A program made the position numbers and the translations under genes. Below the pieces are notes generated by a model. That model was not told the DNA's origin. It searched no databases and was given only the letters and a program-made list of their open reading frames with translations. From contig NZ_VJWA01000001.1 of NCBI RefSeq assembly GCF_007097155.1, forward strand, positions 1,149,501 to 1,213,500: 64,000 bases of DNA, written 5' to 3'. Source of the DNA: Glacieibacterium frigidum (GTDB lineage: Bacteria > Pseudomonadota > Alphaproteobacteria > Sphingomonadales > Sphingomonadaceae). Position 1 is the stretch's first letter; every line of letters begins with the position of its first letter. Positions 18,136 through 25,639 of this stretch are shown one piece after another.

Positions 18136-18849
18136 TCAGGCCGTGACGCTCGTGCGCGTGCGGCGGCGGGCGGCGAAGCCGACCATGCCGAAGCCGGCGA
18201 TCATCAGGCCCCAGGTTGCGGGCTCCGGCACCGTGCTGATGCTGAAGTTGACGCCGGTCGAATCGCCACCGAAGCTGCCGTTGCGGTCGATGATGAAGCC
18301 GAACACGTCGCCGCTGTTCAGCGAGGTGATCCCGCTCAGCGTCGCCGAGTCGAGGTAGTTCGAGATCACGCCACGCGTGCCGAGCGTCACGACGCCGCCG
18401 ACCGACGTGAAGGTGCGGTAGCCGATGCCGGTGGTGGTATCGATACCGCGCGACTGGATGTTGATCAGATAGTTGAAGTCGCCGCTCTCAGGCAGCGTGA
18501 AGGCGATGTAGTTCGACAGCGAGTCGCTGTCGCCCGGGTGAACCAGGATCGCGGTCGCCGGAACGTTGACCGTCGGGAAGCTGCCGCCGACCGAAGCCTG
18601 CGGGACCAGCCCGGCGTTGTTCGCGGTCGAGAACAGGCAGGTCGAGCCCGTCCCGAAGGCGCACGTCGGCGCACCGGTGCCGCTGCCATCGAACGCCGTC
18701 AGCGTCACGCCGTCGGTGTAACCATAGCTGAAGCCGCCGTTGCCGTTGACGCCGTTGAACTGACCGAAAGCCGACGTGTTGACCACGGCAGCGGCCGGGG
18801 CTGCGGCAACCGCGGCGGCGACCGCCAGCGTTGCAAAAAACTTGTTCAT
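18136..18849 (-). CDS. PEPxxWA-CTERM sorting-domain secreted protein (1)
   Basis: A 237-residue exported protein of unknown function. Seen: a signal peptide (MNKFFATLAVAAAVAAAPAAA), a low-charge Gly/Ser/Thr-rich body, and a C-terminal PEPATWGLMIAGFGMVGFAA helix followed by RRRTRTSVTA. This is the PEPxxWA variant of the PEP-CTERM signal, processed by exosortase A in sphingomonads. The mature protein is expected at the cell surface or in matrix. A sigma-54-type promoter and a 23-bp inverted repeat lie upstream, and a strong terminator follows, so it is a monocistronic regulated gene. Helper enzymes of the exosortase A system lie at 53.3-56.4 kb. Confidence 0.85.
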   Translation of the reverse strand: MNKFFATLAVAAAVAAAPAAAVVNTSAFGQFNGVNGNGGFSYGYTDGVTLTAFDGSGTGAPTCAFGTGSTCLFSTANNAGLVPQASVGGSFPTVNVPATAILVHPGDSDSLSNYIAFTLPESGDFNYLINIQSRGIDTTTGIGYRTFTSVGGVVTLGTRGVISNYLDSATLSGITSLNSGDVFGFIIDRNGSFGGDSTGVNFSISTVPEPATWGLMIAGFGMVGFAARRRTRTSVTA

Positions 18850-18890
18850 TAAAAACTCTCCCTACACGAACCTTCGCGGTAAAACGCGAT

Positions 18891-18905
18891 GCAAGTACCG
18901 GGCCA
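18891..18905 (-). promoter_or_regulatory. sigma-54 -24/-12 promoter element
   Basis: On the minus strand TGGCCCG, 4 bases, then TTGC, matching TGGCACG-N4-TTGC at all but one position. The expected start of transcription is near 18880, leaving about 30 bases of leader with a GGGAGAG ribosome site before the ATG at 18849. Confidence 0.65.
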
Positions 18906-18944
18906 ACCCGTTTCACCATCGTGAAGCCTTCGGACCTTCGCAAC

Positions 18945-18967
18945 GAGTGTAAAGAATCTCGACACTC
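18945..18967. promoter_or_regulatory. candidate enhancer-binding-protein site (23-bp inverted repeat)
   Basis: Arms GAGTGT and ACACTC separated by 11 bases, containing the octamer TGTAAAGA on the plus strand. It is centred about 75 bases upstream of the predicted sigma-54 transcription start. A further half-site ACACTC is at 19002-19007. The same octamer and layout occur at 60471-60493 before another PEPxxWA-CTERM gene. Confidence 0.5.
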
Positions 18968-19070
18968 TACGCACGACCGTTACGATCGTCGGATAGTCGC
19001 GACACTCTGAGCCCAGGCCGTCCCGCCCGTGTCGACGGCTATCCTGCTGAAAGCACAATCTTAACCTGGA

Positions 19071-20246
19071 TCAAAGCGAACGCCCCGCGGCGACGCCGCT
19101 CGCCCAGGCCCATTGAAAATTATAACCGCCAAGCCAGCCCGTCACGTCGACCGCTTCGCCAATCGCGTAAAGGCCGGGCAGGTGGCGCGCCGACATCGTC
19201 TGCGAGCTCAGGCCAGCCGTCGAGATCCCTCCAGCGGTTACCTCGGCCTTGGCGAAGCCCTCGCTGCCGTTCGGGGTGAAGCGCCAGTCGGACAGGCGCG
19301 CCTCGACGGCGCCGAGCGCGCGGTCGGTCAGGCTCGCAAGGTCGCCGGGCAGCGCGATGCGGGCGCCCAGCGCCTCTGCCAGCCGGTCGGGCAGATGGCC
19401 GCCGATCAGGCTGCGCAGCGTCGCGCGGGGGCGGGTACGCTTGGCCGCGAGCGCCCAGCCCGGGTCGGCGCCGGGCAGGAAGTCGATGCCCACCGATGCA
19501 CCGTGCTTCCAGTAGCTCGAGATCTGCAGGATCGCCGGGCCCGACAGGCCGCGATGGGTGAACAGTGCAGCCTCGGCGAACGCCACCTTGCCGCAGCGCG
19601 CGACCACCGGCGTGGCGACGCCCGACAGCTCGCGGAACAGCGCCTCGTCGGCGCCGAGGGTCAGCGGCACCAGGGCAGGGCGCGGCTCGACGACCTTGAG
19701 GCCGAACTTGCGCGCGAGGTCGTAGGCAAAGCCGGTCGCGCCGAGCTTCGGGATGGCGGGGCCGCCGGTGGCAATGACCAGCGCGGGGGCGCTCGCTGTG
19801 CGGTCGCCGAAGGTCACGCCGAACTGCCCATCGGCATAGCTGACGTCGCGGATCGGGCTGCCCAGCGCGATCTCCGCGCCATCGGCCTCGTCGAGCAGCA
19901 GTCGGACGATCTGGCGCGCCGAACCGTCGCAGAACAGCTGGCCCAGCGTCTTCTCGTGCCACGCGATGCGGTGGCGCACGACGAGCTCGAGGAAGTCCTG
20001 CCCCGTGTAGCGCGCCAGCGCCGACTTCGCGAAGTGCGGGTTCGCCGACAGATAGCGATCGGGGGCTGCGCCCAGATTGGTGAAATTGCACCGCCCGCCA
20101 CCCGAGATGAGGATCTTCTTCCCCGGCTCCGGGGCGTGGTCGATCACCAGCACGCGTTTGCCGCGCTGCGCCGCTATACCGGCGCACATCAGCCCGGCAC
20201 CGCCGGCGCCGAGGATGATCGCATCGTAGGGGGTGGGGGATTTCAT
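19071..20246 (-). CDS. HI0933-family NAD(P)/FAD-dependent oxidoreductase
   Basis: A 391-residue flavoprotein. Seen: the N-terminal dinucleotide-binding motif ILGAGGAGLMCAGIAAQRG, the family hallmark KKILISGGGRCNFTN near residue 45, and the C-terminal FAD-binding GLYAIGEAVDVTGWLGGYNF. This is the HI0933/YhiN group (also named aminoacetone oxidase family); the physiological substrate is unsettled. I chose the ATG at 20246 (MKSPTPYDAI) over a GTG 9 bases upstream. The neighbouring formaldehyde pathway is divergent, with an inverted-repeat element in between. Confidence 0.88.
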   Translation of the reverse strand: MKSPTPYDAIILGAGGAGLMCAGIAAQRGKRVLVIDHAPEPGKKILISGGGRCNFTNLGAAPDRYLSANPHFAKSALARYTGQDFLELVVRHRIAWHEKTLGQLFCDGSARQIVRLLLDEADGAEIALGSPIRDVSYADGQFGVTFGDRTASAPALVIATGGPAIPKLGATGFAYDLARKFGLKVVEPRPALVPLTLGADEALFRELSGVATPVVARCGKVAFAEAALFTHRGLSGPAILQISSYWKHGASVGIDFLPGADPGWALAAKRTRPRATLRSLIGGHLPDRLAEALGARIALPGDLASLTDRALGAVEARLSDWRFTPNGSEGFAKAEVTAGGISTAGLSSQTMSARHLPGLYAIGEAVDVTGWLGGYNFQWAWASGVAAGRSL

Positions 20247-20264
20247 GCAGCGCACCCCCTACGC

Positions 20265-20340
20265 GCGTCATGCTGGCGTACGCCAGCACCCATCGGCGCA
20301 GGTGCACCACCATGGGTGCTGGCATTCGCCAGCATGACGC
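20265..20340. repeat. composite inverted repeat (REP-like element)
   Basis: Two 29-base arms (20265-20293 and 20312-20340) are reverse complements except for a 2-base difference at the arm centre, with an 18-base spacer. Each arm itself contains the short inverted pair CTGGCG/CGCCAG, so the whole folds as a cruciform or two nested hairpins. It lies between the divergent flavoprotein and formaldehyde dehydrogenase genes. Only one copy is in the window. Confidence 0.8.
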
Positions 20341-20375
20341 GGCTAGAGGGACATACGAACCGGAGACCCACCAGG

Positions 20376-21482
20376 ATGAAAACCCGCGCCGCCGTCGCCT
20401 TCGCCGCGAAGACCCCGCTCGAAATCGTCGAGGTCGACCTCGAAGGGCCGCGCGAGGGCGAGGTGCTCGTCGAGATCATGGCGACGGGCATCTGCCACAC
20501 CGACGCCTACACGCTCGACGGGCTCGATTCGGAGGGGCTGTTCCCGACCATCCTGGGGCACGAGGGCGCCGGCATCGTCCGCGAGGTAGGGCCGGGCGTC
20601 ACCTCGGTCGCGGTCGGCGAGCATGTCATCCCGCTCTACACCCCCGAATGCCGCAAGTGTAAGTCATGCCTCAGCGGCAAGACCAACCTGTGCACCGCGA
20701 TCCGCGCGACGCAGGGGAAGGGCGTGATGCCCGACGGTACCTCGCGCTTCAGCTACAAGGGCCAGATGCTGCACCACTACATGGGCTGCTCGACCTTCTC
20801 GAACTTCACCGTGCTGCCCGAGATCGCGGTGGCGAAGCTGCGCCCCGACGCGCCGTTCGACACGTCGTGCTACATCGGCTGCGGGGTCACGACGGGGGTC
20901 GGCGCGGCGATCTGGACCGCGGGCATCGGCGTCGGCGACACGGTGGTGGTGTTCGGGCTGGGCGGTATCGGCCTGAACGTGCTGCAGGGTGCACGCATGG
21001 CGGGCGCGGGGCGGATCGTCGGGGTCGACATCAACCCGGGGCGCGAGGCGATGGCGCGGCAGTTCGGGATGACCGACTTCGTGATGTCGAAGGGCATGGA
21101 CAATGTCGTCCCGCACATCATCGAGCTGACCGGCGGCGGCGCGGACTACAGCTTCGACTGTACGGGCAACACCGACGTGATGCGCGCCGCGCTCGAATGC
21201 TGCCACCGCGGCTGGGGCAAGTCGGTGGTCATCGGCGTCGCGGAGAGCGGCAAGGAAATCAGCACGCGGCCCTTCCAGCTCGTCACGGGGCGCGTGTGGA
21301 CGGGCAGCGCGTTCGGTGGTGCGCGGGGGCGCACAGATGTCCCTAAAATCGTCGACTGGTACATGGACGGCAAGGTCGTCATCGACCCGCTGATCACCCA
21401 CCGCTTCCCGCTGGAGCGCATCAACGAGGCGTTCGACCTGATGCACCGCGGCGAGAGCATCCGCAGCGTGGTGGTGTTCTGA
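20376..21482 (+). CDS. frmA: S-(hydroxymethyl)glutathione dehydrogenase / class III alcohol dehydrogenase
   Basis: A 368-residue zinc enzyme oxidising the formaldehyde-glutathione adduct to S-formylglutathione with NAD+. Seen: the catalytic zinc motif MATGICHTDAYT, GHEGAG, the structural zinc quartet CRKCKSCLSGKTNLC, the class III hallmark ATQGKGVMPDGTSRF, and the Rossmann loop VFGLGGIGLNV. The length equals that of class III enzymes. The ATG at 20376 follows CCAGG. Its stop overlaps the fghA start as TGATG, making a two-gene formaldehyde-detoxification operon. The enzyme also reduces S-nitrosoglutathione, which is relevant to the NOS encoded 11 kb away. Confidence 0.95.
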   Translation: MKTRAAVAFAAKTPLEIVEVDLEGPREGEVLVEIMATGICHTDAYTLDGLDSEGLFPTILGHEGAGIVREVGPGVTSVAVGEHVIPLYTPECRKCKSCLSGKTNLCTAIRATQGKGVMPDGTSRFSYKGQMLHHYMGCSTFSNFTVLPEIAVAKLRPDAPFDTSCYIGCGVTTGVGAAIWTAGIGVGDTVVVFGLGGIGLNVLQGARMAGAGRIVGVDINPGREAMARQFGMTDFVMSKGMDNVVPHIIELTGGGADYSFDCTGNTDVMRAALECCHRGWGKSVVIGVAESGKEISTRPFQLVTGRVWTGSAFGGARGRTDVPKIVDWYMDGKVVIDPLITHRFPLERINEAFDLMHRGESIRSVVVF

Positions 21483-22306
21483 TGGACACCGTCAGCACCG
21501 CAAAATGCTTCGGCGGGACGCAGGGGACGTACCGCATCGACAGCGCCGCGACGGGCACCGCGATGCGGTTCGCGGTTTTCGTGCCGCCGGGCGAGGGGCC
21601 GTTTCCGGTGCTGTGGTTCCTCGCCGGGCTGACCTGCACCGAGGATAACTTCACCCAGAAGGCGGGCGCCCAGCGCATCGCCGCCGAGCTCGGCCTGATC
21701 CTCGTCGCGCCCGATACGTCGCCCCGCGGCGAGGGCGTCGCGAACGACGAGGCGTACGACATGGGGCAGGGCGCGGGCTTCTACCTCGACGCGACGCAGG
21801 CGCCCTGGGCCCAGCATTTCAGGATGTATTCGCACATCGTCGACGAGTTGCTCGGCGTGATCGGCGCGAACTTTCCGGCGGACATGAGCCGACAAGGCAT
21901 CAGCGGCCATTCGATGGGCGGGCACGGCGCGTTGACGCTTGCCCTGCGCAACCCCGACCGCTTCCGCAGCGTCTCGGCCTTCGCGCCGATCGTCGCGCCG
22001 AACCAGGTGCCGTGGGGGATCAACGCACTGGGGAAATATCTGGGCGAGGACCGCGCGGCGTGGCGCAGGCACGATGCGGTCGCGCTGATCGAGGACGGGG
22101 CGCGCGTGTCCGAACTGCTCGTGGATCAGGGCGACGCCGATCCTTGGTTGATCGACCAATTAAAGCCGGAACTGCTCGTCGATGCGTGCGCGGCGGCGGC
22201 CGTGCCGCTGACCCTGCGCTGGCAGCCGGGGTACGAGCACGGTTATTTCTTCGTCCAGAGCTTTATCGAGGATCATCTGCGCTGGCACGCGGCGCGGCTG
22301 GTGTAG
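21482..22306 (+). CDS. fghA: S-formylglutathione hydrolase
   Basis: A 274-residue esterase-D type serine hydrolase that cleaves S-formylglutathione to formate and glutathione, the step after FrmA. Seen: LWFLAGLTCTEDNFTQKAG, the nucleophile motif ISGHSMGGHGALT, a likely acid aspartate in VDQGDADPWL, and the catalytic histidine in YEHGYFF. Length and order are normal. It is translationally coupled to frmA by a one-base overlap. A hairpin follows the stop. Confidence 0.95.
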   Translation: MDTVSTAKCFGGTQGTYRIDSAATGTAMRFAVFVPPGEGPFPVLWFLAGLTCTEDNFTQKAGAQRIAAELGLILVAPDTSPRGEGVANDEAYDMGQGAGFYLDATQAPWAQHFRMYSHIVDELLGVIGANFPADMSRQGISGHSMGGHGALTLALRNPDRFRSVSAFAPIVAPNQVPWGINALGKYLGEDRAAWRRHDAVALIEDGARVSELLVDQGDADPWLIDQLKPELLVDACAAAAVPLTLRWQPGYEHGYFFVQSFIEDHLRWHAARLV

Positions 22307-22315
22307 CGCGAAAGA

Positions 22316-22343
22316 CCCCGCCGGGCCGATTGCCACGGCGGGG
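22316..22343. terminator. bidirectional hairpin between convergent genes
   Basis: An 8-bp perfect stem CCCCGCCG/CGGCGGGG with a 12-base loop between the convergent fghA and NG-repeat genes. The T tract is weak: TCTTT on the minus strand and none on the plus strand. Termination is therefore plausible but unproven. Confidence 0.5.
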
Positions 22344-22355
22344 GAAACGTGGGGT

Positions 22356-22817
22356 TCAGCGCGTCAGGGTGACGGTCTCGCCGGTCGGCAAAGTGACGGT
22401 GCTGACCTCGAAGGTCGCGATCGGGCGCTTGGGCGCCTCGTCGTTGGTCGGCAGCACGCCGGCGAAGTTGGTGCCGTTCAGGCTGAGGCCCTGCAGGTTG
22501 CGGCCATTGAGCGAGAGGCCGTTCACGACGAAGCCGTTGAGCCGGAGGCCGTTCAGGACGAAGCCGTTCGCGCGCAGGCCGTTGAGCTGCAGGCCGTTCA
22601 TCGCCATGCCGTTGAGCTGCATGCCGTTGAGCTTCATGCCGTTGGTAAACAGGCCATTCGTCGCGAGGCCGTTCATCGCCATGCCGTTGATCGTGATCCC
22701 GTTAAGCGAGATGCCGTTGATCGTGATGCCGTTCATCGCCAGGCCGGCGTTGGCGGGGGCGGTTGCAGCGAAGGTGCCGATGACGGCGACGGCGGCGATG
22801 GTCAGAGCCTTGATCAT
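22356..22817 (-). CDS. secreted pentapeptide xxxNG-repeat protein (module 1)
   Basis: A 153-residue exported protein of unknown function. Seen: a signal peptide (MIKALTIAAVAVIGTFAA to APANA), then about 19 uninterrupted five-residue units at residues 26-120, nearly all hydrophobic-x-hydrophobic-Asn-Gly (for example ITING, MKLNG, LRLNG), and a short tail ending VTLPTGETVTLTR. Such period-5 repeats suggest a right-handed beta-helix like other pentapeptide proteins, though the NG register is unlike the common A(D/N)Lxx. AGGGAGA precedes the ATG. It faces a HTH regulator gene across 192 bases, and a homologue with the same layout lies at 24864-25459. Confidence 0.85.
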   Translation of the reverse strand: MIKALTIAAVAVIGTFAATAPANAGLAMNGITINGISLNGITINGMAMNGLATNGLFTNGMKLNGMQLNGMAMNGLQLNGLRANGFVLNGLRLNGFVVNGLSLNGRNLQGLSLNGTNFAGVLPTNDEAPKRPIATFEVSTVTLPTGETVTLTR

Positions 22818-22960
22818 GTGAATTCTCCCTGTTGAATCTTGCGGTTAAGCTGTTGATCTTGTTGCCGGCGGCATCAGCGCCTCCGATGCCCCGCTTATCG
22901 TCCGGGCCGCGGTTTCATCACAGGTGCAATGAACGGCGGAGGCTTGCTTTGGCAGGCAGG

Positions 22961-22977
22961 CGGTTGCGCCCGGTTGC
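22961..22977 (+). promoter_or_regulatory. paired CGGTTGC direct repeat, candidate operator (module 1)
   Basis: Two direct copies of CGGTTGC at 22961-22967 and 22971-22977, 10 bases apart (one helical turn). The second copy ends 33 bases before the HTH gene start, in the divergent region. The equivalent region of module 2 has the same pair at nearly the same distance. Confidence 0.45.
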
Positions 22978-23009
22978 AAATGGCCCCAGAAACCGTTTCG
23001 GGAGTGTGC

Positions 23010-24011
23010 ATGTCCGATCCGGCAAGGCAGTTCGGCGACCGTCTGTCGCTCGCCATGAAGCTGCTCAACATCAGTCAGGGGGCGCTGTCGTCGGAGGCGC
23101 GCGCCGACAAGTCGCTGGTCAGCCGCTGGGCGCGCGGCATCGCCGCCCCGCGCGGCCCCTATCTCGCGGTGCTGACCGGCATCGTCCGCGCGCGCGTCCC
23201 GGCGTTCAACCAGCTGTCATGGGACCTGCCGCTCGATGCCTTCGCGGCATTGCTCGGCGGCGAAGCCCCTCCGCCGGAGCCCGCGCCACGCCCCGCCGCC
23301 GCGCCGTCGGACATTCCCCACTCGCGCCTGCAGAGCGCGGTCGAGGTGGCGCGCGAGGGCGCTGCCTATCCGGGCCTGTACGCGCTGTTCCGCGTCGCCT
23401 TCCGCAACACCGGCGAGCTGCTCGCCGAGCTGATCGTCCTGTGGCGCGAAGGCGACCGGCTGTTCTTCCGCTCGTTCGACCCGTCCTTCTCGCACGCCGG
23501 CGAGCTGTTCATCATTCGTCACCAGCTGTTCTCGATCGCCGAGGACGACGCCCGTGCCGACGGCATGAGCTACTGGATCGTCAACGGCGTCGCGGGGCAA
23601 AAGGCGTATCGCTGCGACGGCATCGCCATGTCGGTCGCGGGCGACCGCTACCGCACACCGGGCGCGACGGTGTTCGTCCTGCAACGCATCGCCGAACTCG
23701 GCGACGACGGCGCGCCGCCGCCGGTGGCGGTGCTGACCGCGATCTCGGCGCGCATGAAGGCGGCGTATGTGGAAGGGCGCATCGACGATCTTGCGGGCCC
23801 GCGGATCTGCGCCGCGATCCGCAGCGTCGTCGGCGTGCCGCGTGTCGACGGCACCGTCGACCATCACCTGCGCCAGCCGATGGAGCGCTCGCTCAGCGTC
23901 TCGGAAGTCGAGCTGTCGCCCGACATCGCCGCCGACATCGACCGCGTCTGCGCCGATTTCACCGAAGGGTCGGGCGCGGTGCCGCTCGCCTACACGCGGA
24001 TCTCGGCGTGA
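23010..24011 (+). CDS. HTH transcriptional regulator with large unknown C-terminal domain (module 1)
   Basis: A 333-residue protein. The N-terminus has an XRE/lambda-repressor-like helix-turn-helix (FGDRLSLAMKLLNISQGALS then DKSLVSRWARG, about residues 8-45), followed by a proline-rich linker and a C-terminal domain of about 220 residues that I do not recognise. It is a clear paralogue of the regulator at 25640-26563 in the HTH and the LxWDLPLDAF segment, diverging later. The ATG at 23010 begins MSDPARQFG; an upstream frame adds an unrelated stretch. It probably controls the divergent NG-repeat gene and itself, an inference from position. Confidence 0.75.
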   Translation: MSDPARQFGDRLSLAMKLLNISQGALSSEARADKSLVSRWARGIAAPRGPYLAVLTGIVRARVPAFNQLSWDLPLDAFAALLGGEAPPPEPAPRPAAAPSDIPHSRLQSAVEVAREGAAYPGLYALFRVAFRNTGELLAELIVLWREGDRLFFRSFDPSFSHAGELFIIRHQLFSIAEDDARADGMSYWIVNGVAGQKAYRCDGIAMSVAGDRYRTPGATVFVLQRIAELGDDGAPPPVAVLTAISARMKAAYVEGRIDDLAGPRICAAIRSVVGVPRVDGTVDHHLRQPMERSLSVSEVELSPDIAADIDRVCADFTEGSGAVPLAYTRISA

Positions 24012-24014
24012 GCC

Positions 24015-24797
24015 TCAGCCCTTCGACCGGTTGAAGATCAGCGCGCCGCGGCGCCGGGCCTCGGCCTCGTCGCAGGGGCTGGCGCGCAGCTGCGGCGCGG
24101 ACTTGAGCAGCACGTCGAGCGGCAGGATGTCGGGGATGCGCGTGTGCGCGACGCAGACCGCGCCCGCGGTGCCCCACCCGGCCTCGAACTTGTACTTCGG
24201 ATCGTCGGTCGAATCCGGCACCTGGATGCGCAGCACGTCCCACAGGTCGATCGAGGTGCCGTCGCGGGTGTGCGCGACGCCGCGCCCGTCGTAGGCCGCG
24301 CGCACCATGTTCTGGCACGCCTGGTAGAAGGGCCCGAGGTCCTCGCCGCCTGGCCCCCTGCTGGCGGGGTCATAGCCCCACAGGATGCACTTGGCCTGGC
24401 TGCCCGAGGTACAGGTCAGGAACCACTTGCCGGGCGGGCGGGAGTAGCGGCCGTCGGCATCGAACTGGCCGGGGACAGGAAAGCCCGACTTGCGGCCATA
24501 GGCGTCGGGCTCGCACATCGGGGCAAAACTGCCGTCGGGCAGTTGTACGGACAAATCGTGGAGCAATGTCGCGGCGCGCTCCTTGGCGGGCCTGACCGCA
24601 TCGATGCGCGCGCGGATCGGCCGGCCATTGGGGTCAGTCATGTCGAGCACCGCGCCGACCAGCTGTTCGGAGGTCAGGCGCTGACCCGCATCGGTGGTCA
24701 GCACGAAGCGGCTGCCCTCGACGGTCAGCGTCGCGGCGGCGACCGGCGTAGCGGCCAGCGCACCCAGCAGACCGAGTATGTGCAGCAGGCGGCGCAT
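24015..24797 (-). CDS. secreted ADYC-like domain protein
   Basis: A 260-residue exported protein. A signal peptide (MRRLLHILGLLGALAATPVAAA) precedes a beta-rich N-terminal part and a C-terminal part with several cysteines (MCEPDAYGRKSG, LTCTSGSQAKCILWGYDP, FYQACQNMVRAAYDG, HTRDGTSIDLWD). This order resembles the ADYC domain, in which RADYCGDG precedes HTRDGT; here the hallmark reads RAAYDGRG, so the eponymous cysteine is missing. ADYC domains elsewhere can be attached to NG-type pentapeptide repeats, and here the gene sits between two NG-repeat genes on the same strand. Function unknown. Confidence 0.65.
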   Translation of the reverse strand: MRRLLHILGLLGALAATPVAAATLTVEGSRFVLTTDAGQRLTSEQLVGAVLDMTDPNGRPIRARIDAVRPAKERAATLLHDLSVQLPDGSFAPMCEPDAYGRKSGFPVPGQFDADGRYSRPPGKWFLTCTSGSQAKCILWGYDPASRGPGGEDLGPFYQACQNMVRAAYDGRGVAHTRDGTSIDLWDVLRIQVPDSTDDPKYKFEAGWGTAGAVCVAHTRIPDILPLDVLLKSAPQLRASPCDEAEARRRGALIFNRSKG

Positions 24798-24823
24798 CGA
24801 CAGGATCCCCCGGACAGGCAAAC

Positions 24824-24847
24824 GGGGCGGCACGCGTGCGCCGCCCC
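24824..24847 (-). terminator. hairpin downstream of the second NG-repeat gene
   Basis: A perfect 8-bp stem GGGGCGGC/GCCGCCCC with an 8-base loop, 17 bases past the NG-repeat stop and before the ADYC-like gene on the same strand. It is followed on the minus strand only by GTTTG, so it may attenuate rather than fully terminate. Confidence 0.5.
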
Positions 24848-24863
24848 TAACAGCTTCTCAACT

Positions 24864-25459
24864 TTAGCCGGCGATCGTCAAGCGCTCACCATTCGGCAGC
24901 GTCACGGCCGTGACCGCGAAGCCCGTGCCAACCGTCTGTGCGACCGCGCCGGTGTCGGCTCCGTTGAACAGCCGCCCGTTCAGGAACCTGCCGTTCAGGA
25001 CGACGCCATTCAGGACCAGGCCGTTGAAGTTCTTGGCATTCAGGGAGATGCCGTTGTACTTGATACCGTTGAACGTGAGGCCGTTGAACTGCACGCCCTG
25101 CAGCGAGATGCCGTTGAACTGCACACCCTGCAGCGAGATCCCGTTCAGCTGCACGCCGTTGGTCCGCCACCCGTTCCACGTAATGCCGTTGAGCACGAGG
25201 CCGTTCAGCTTGGCACCGTTGAGCTTGATGCTGCAGCCGGCACATGCGGTCTGCACCGGCTTATCGGTCGGCTCCTCGGCGGCGGGAGTGGGGGCGGGTG
25301 CCGCGGGCGTCGCCAGCACCGGCGCCGTCTTCGCCGCAGCGATCCCGTGCGTCGCGATGCCGTTGGTGCTGCGACCCTGCAGGACGAGGCCCGGCCCGGC
25401 GAGCGCGGGGGCAGCGGCACGAAGGTGCCGATGGCGGCGAGCGTGATGGTCTTGATCAT
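24864..25459 (-). CDS. pentapeptide NG-repeat protein (module 2), frameshifted in the signal peptide
   Basis: Homologue of the NG-repeat protein at 22356-22817, about 198 residues if repaired. The ATG at 25459 (preceded by TTGGGAGA) starts MIKTITLAAIGTFV, clearly the signal peptide, but this frame then leaves the repeat frame. The repeat frame picks up at about 25411-25421 with APALAGPGLVLQG, so one missing base restores a normal signal peptide and cleavage site. The mature part has a Pro/Ala linker, a CAGC cysteine pair, then about 18 units of xxxNG (some NA or QG) and the tail AVTLPNGERLTIAG shared with the paralogue. It is either a recent pseudogene, a phase-variable gene, or a base-call error. 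Confidence 0.7.
25081..25140. repeat. 30-bp tandem direct repeat inside the NG-repeat gene
   Basis: Two adjacent 30-base copies (25081-25110, 25111-25140) differ at two positions and encode the duplicated ten-residue block ISLQGVQFNG. It shows repeat number changing by recent tandem duplication within the pentapeptide array. Confidence 0.85.
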
Positions 25460-25587
25460 GATCGTGTCTCCCAAGAATGGCCACCGCTTTGCCGCGGCGA
25501 TGGCGGTCCTCTAGGGGGCGGCGCCGGGCCCGGGCAGATGCATCGGCGGGCCGCAACCGGTGCATCGGGTGCGCACCGGGCCTGCAA

Positions 25588-25608
25588 CGGTTGCATTTCG
25601 ACGGTTGC
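25588..25608 (+). promoter_or_regulatory. paired CGGTTGC direct repeat, candidate operator (module 2)
   Basis: CGGTTGC at 25588-25594 and 25602-25608. The second copy ends 32 bases before the regulator ATG, against 33 in module 1. The first copy is part of the near-palindrome TGCAACGGTTGCA (25583-25595), and AACCGGTT follows at 25611. Confidence 0.45.
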
Positions 25609-25639
25609 CAAACCGGTTCCGTTATGGACAGATTGCCGC

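Noticed and set aside
18849-19058. A 69-codon frame antisense of the upstream region of the first PEPxxWA-CTERM gene
   Set aside because: It runs through the promoter elements, has no ribosome site and no recognisable features.
22460-22745. Short DNA repeats with a 15-base period resembling a CRISPR or satellite array
   Set aside because: The period equals five codons, the units vary in a coding manner and translate to the xxxNG pentapeptides; no constant direct repeats with unique spacers.
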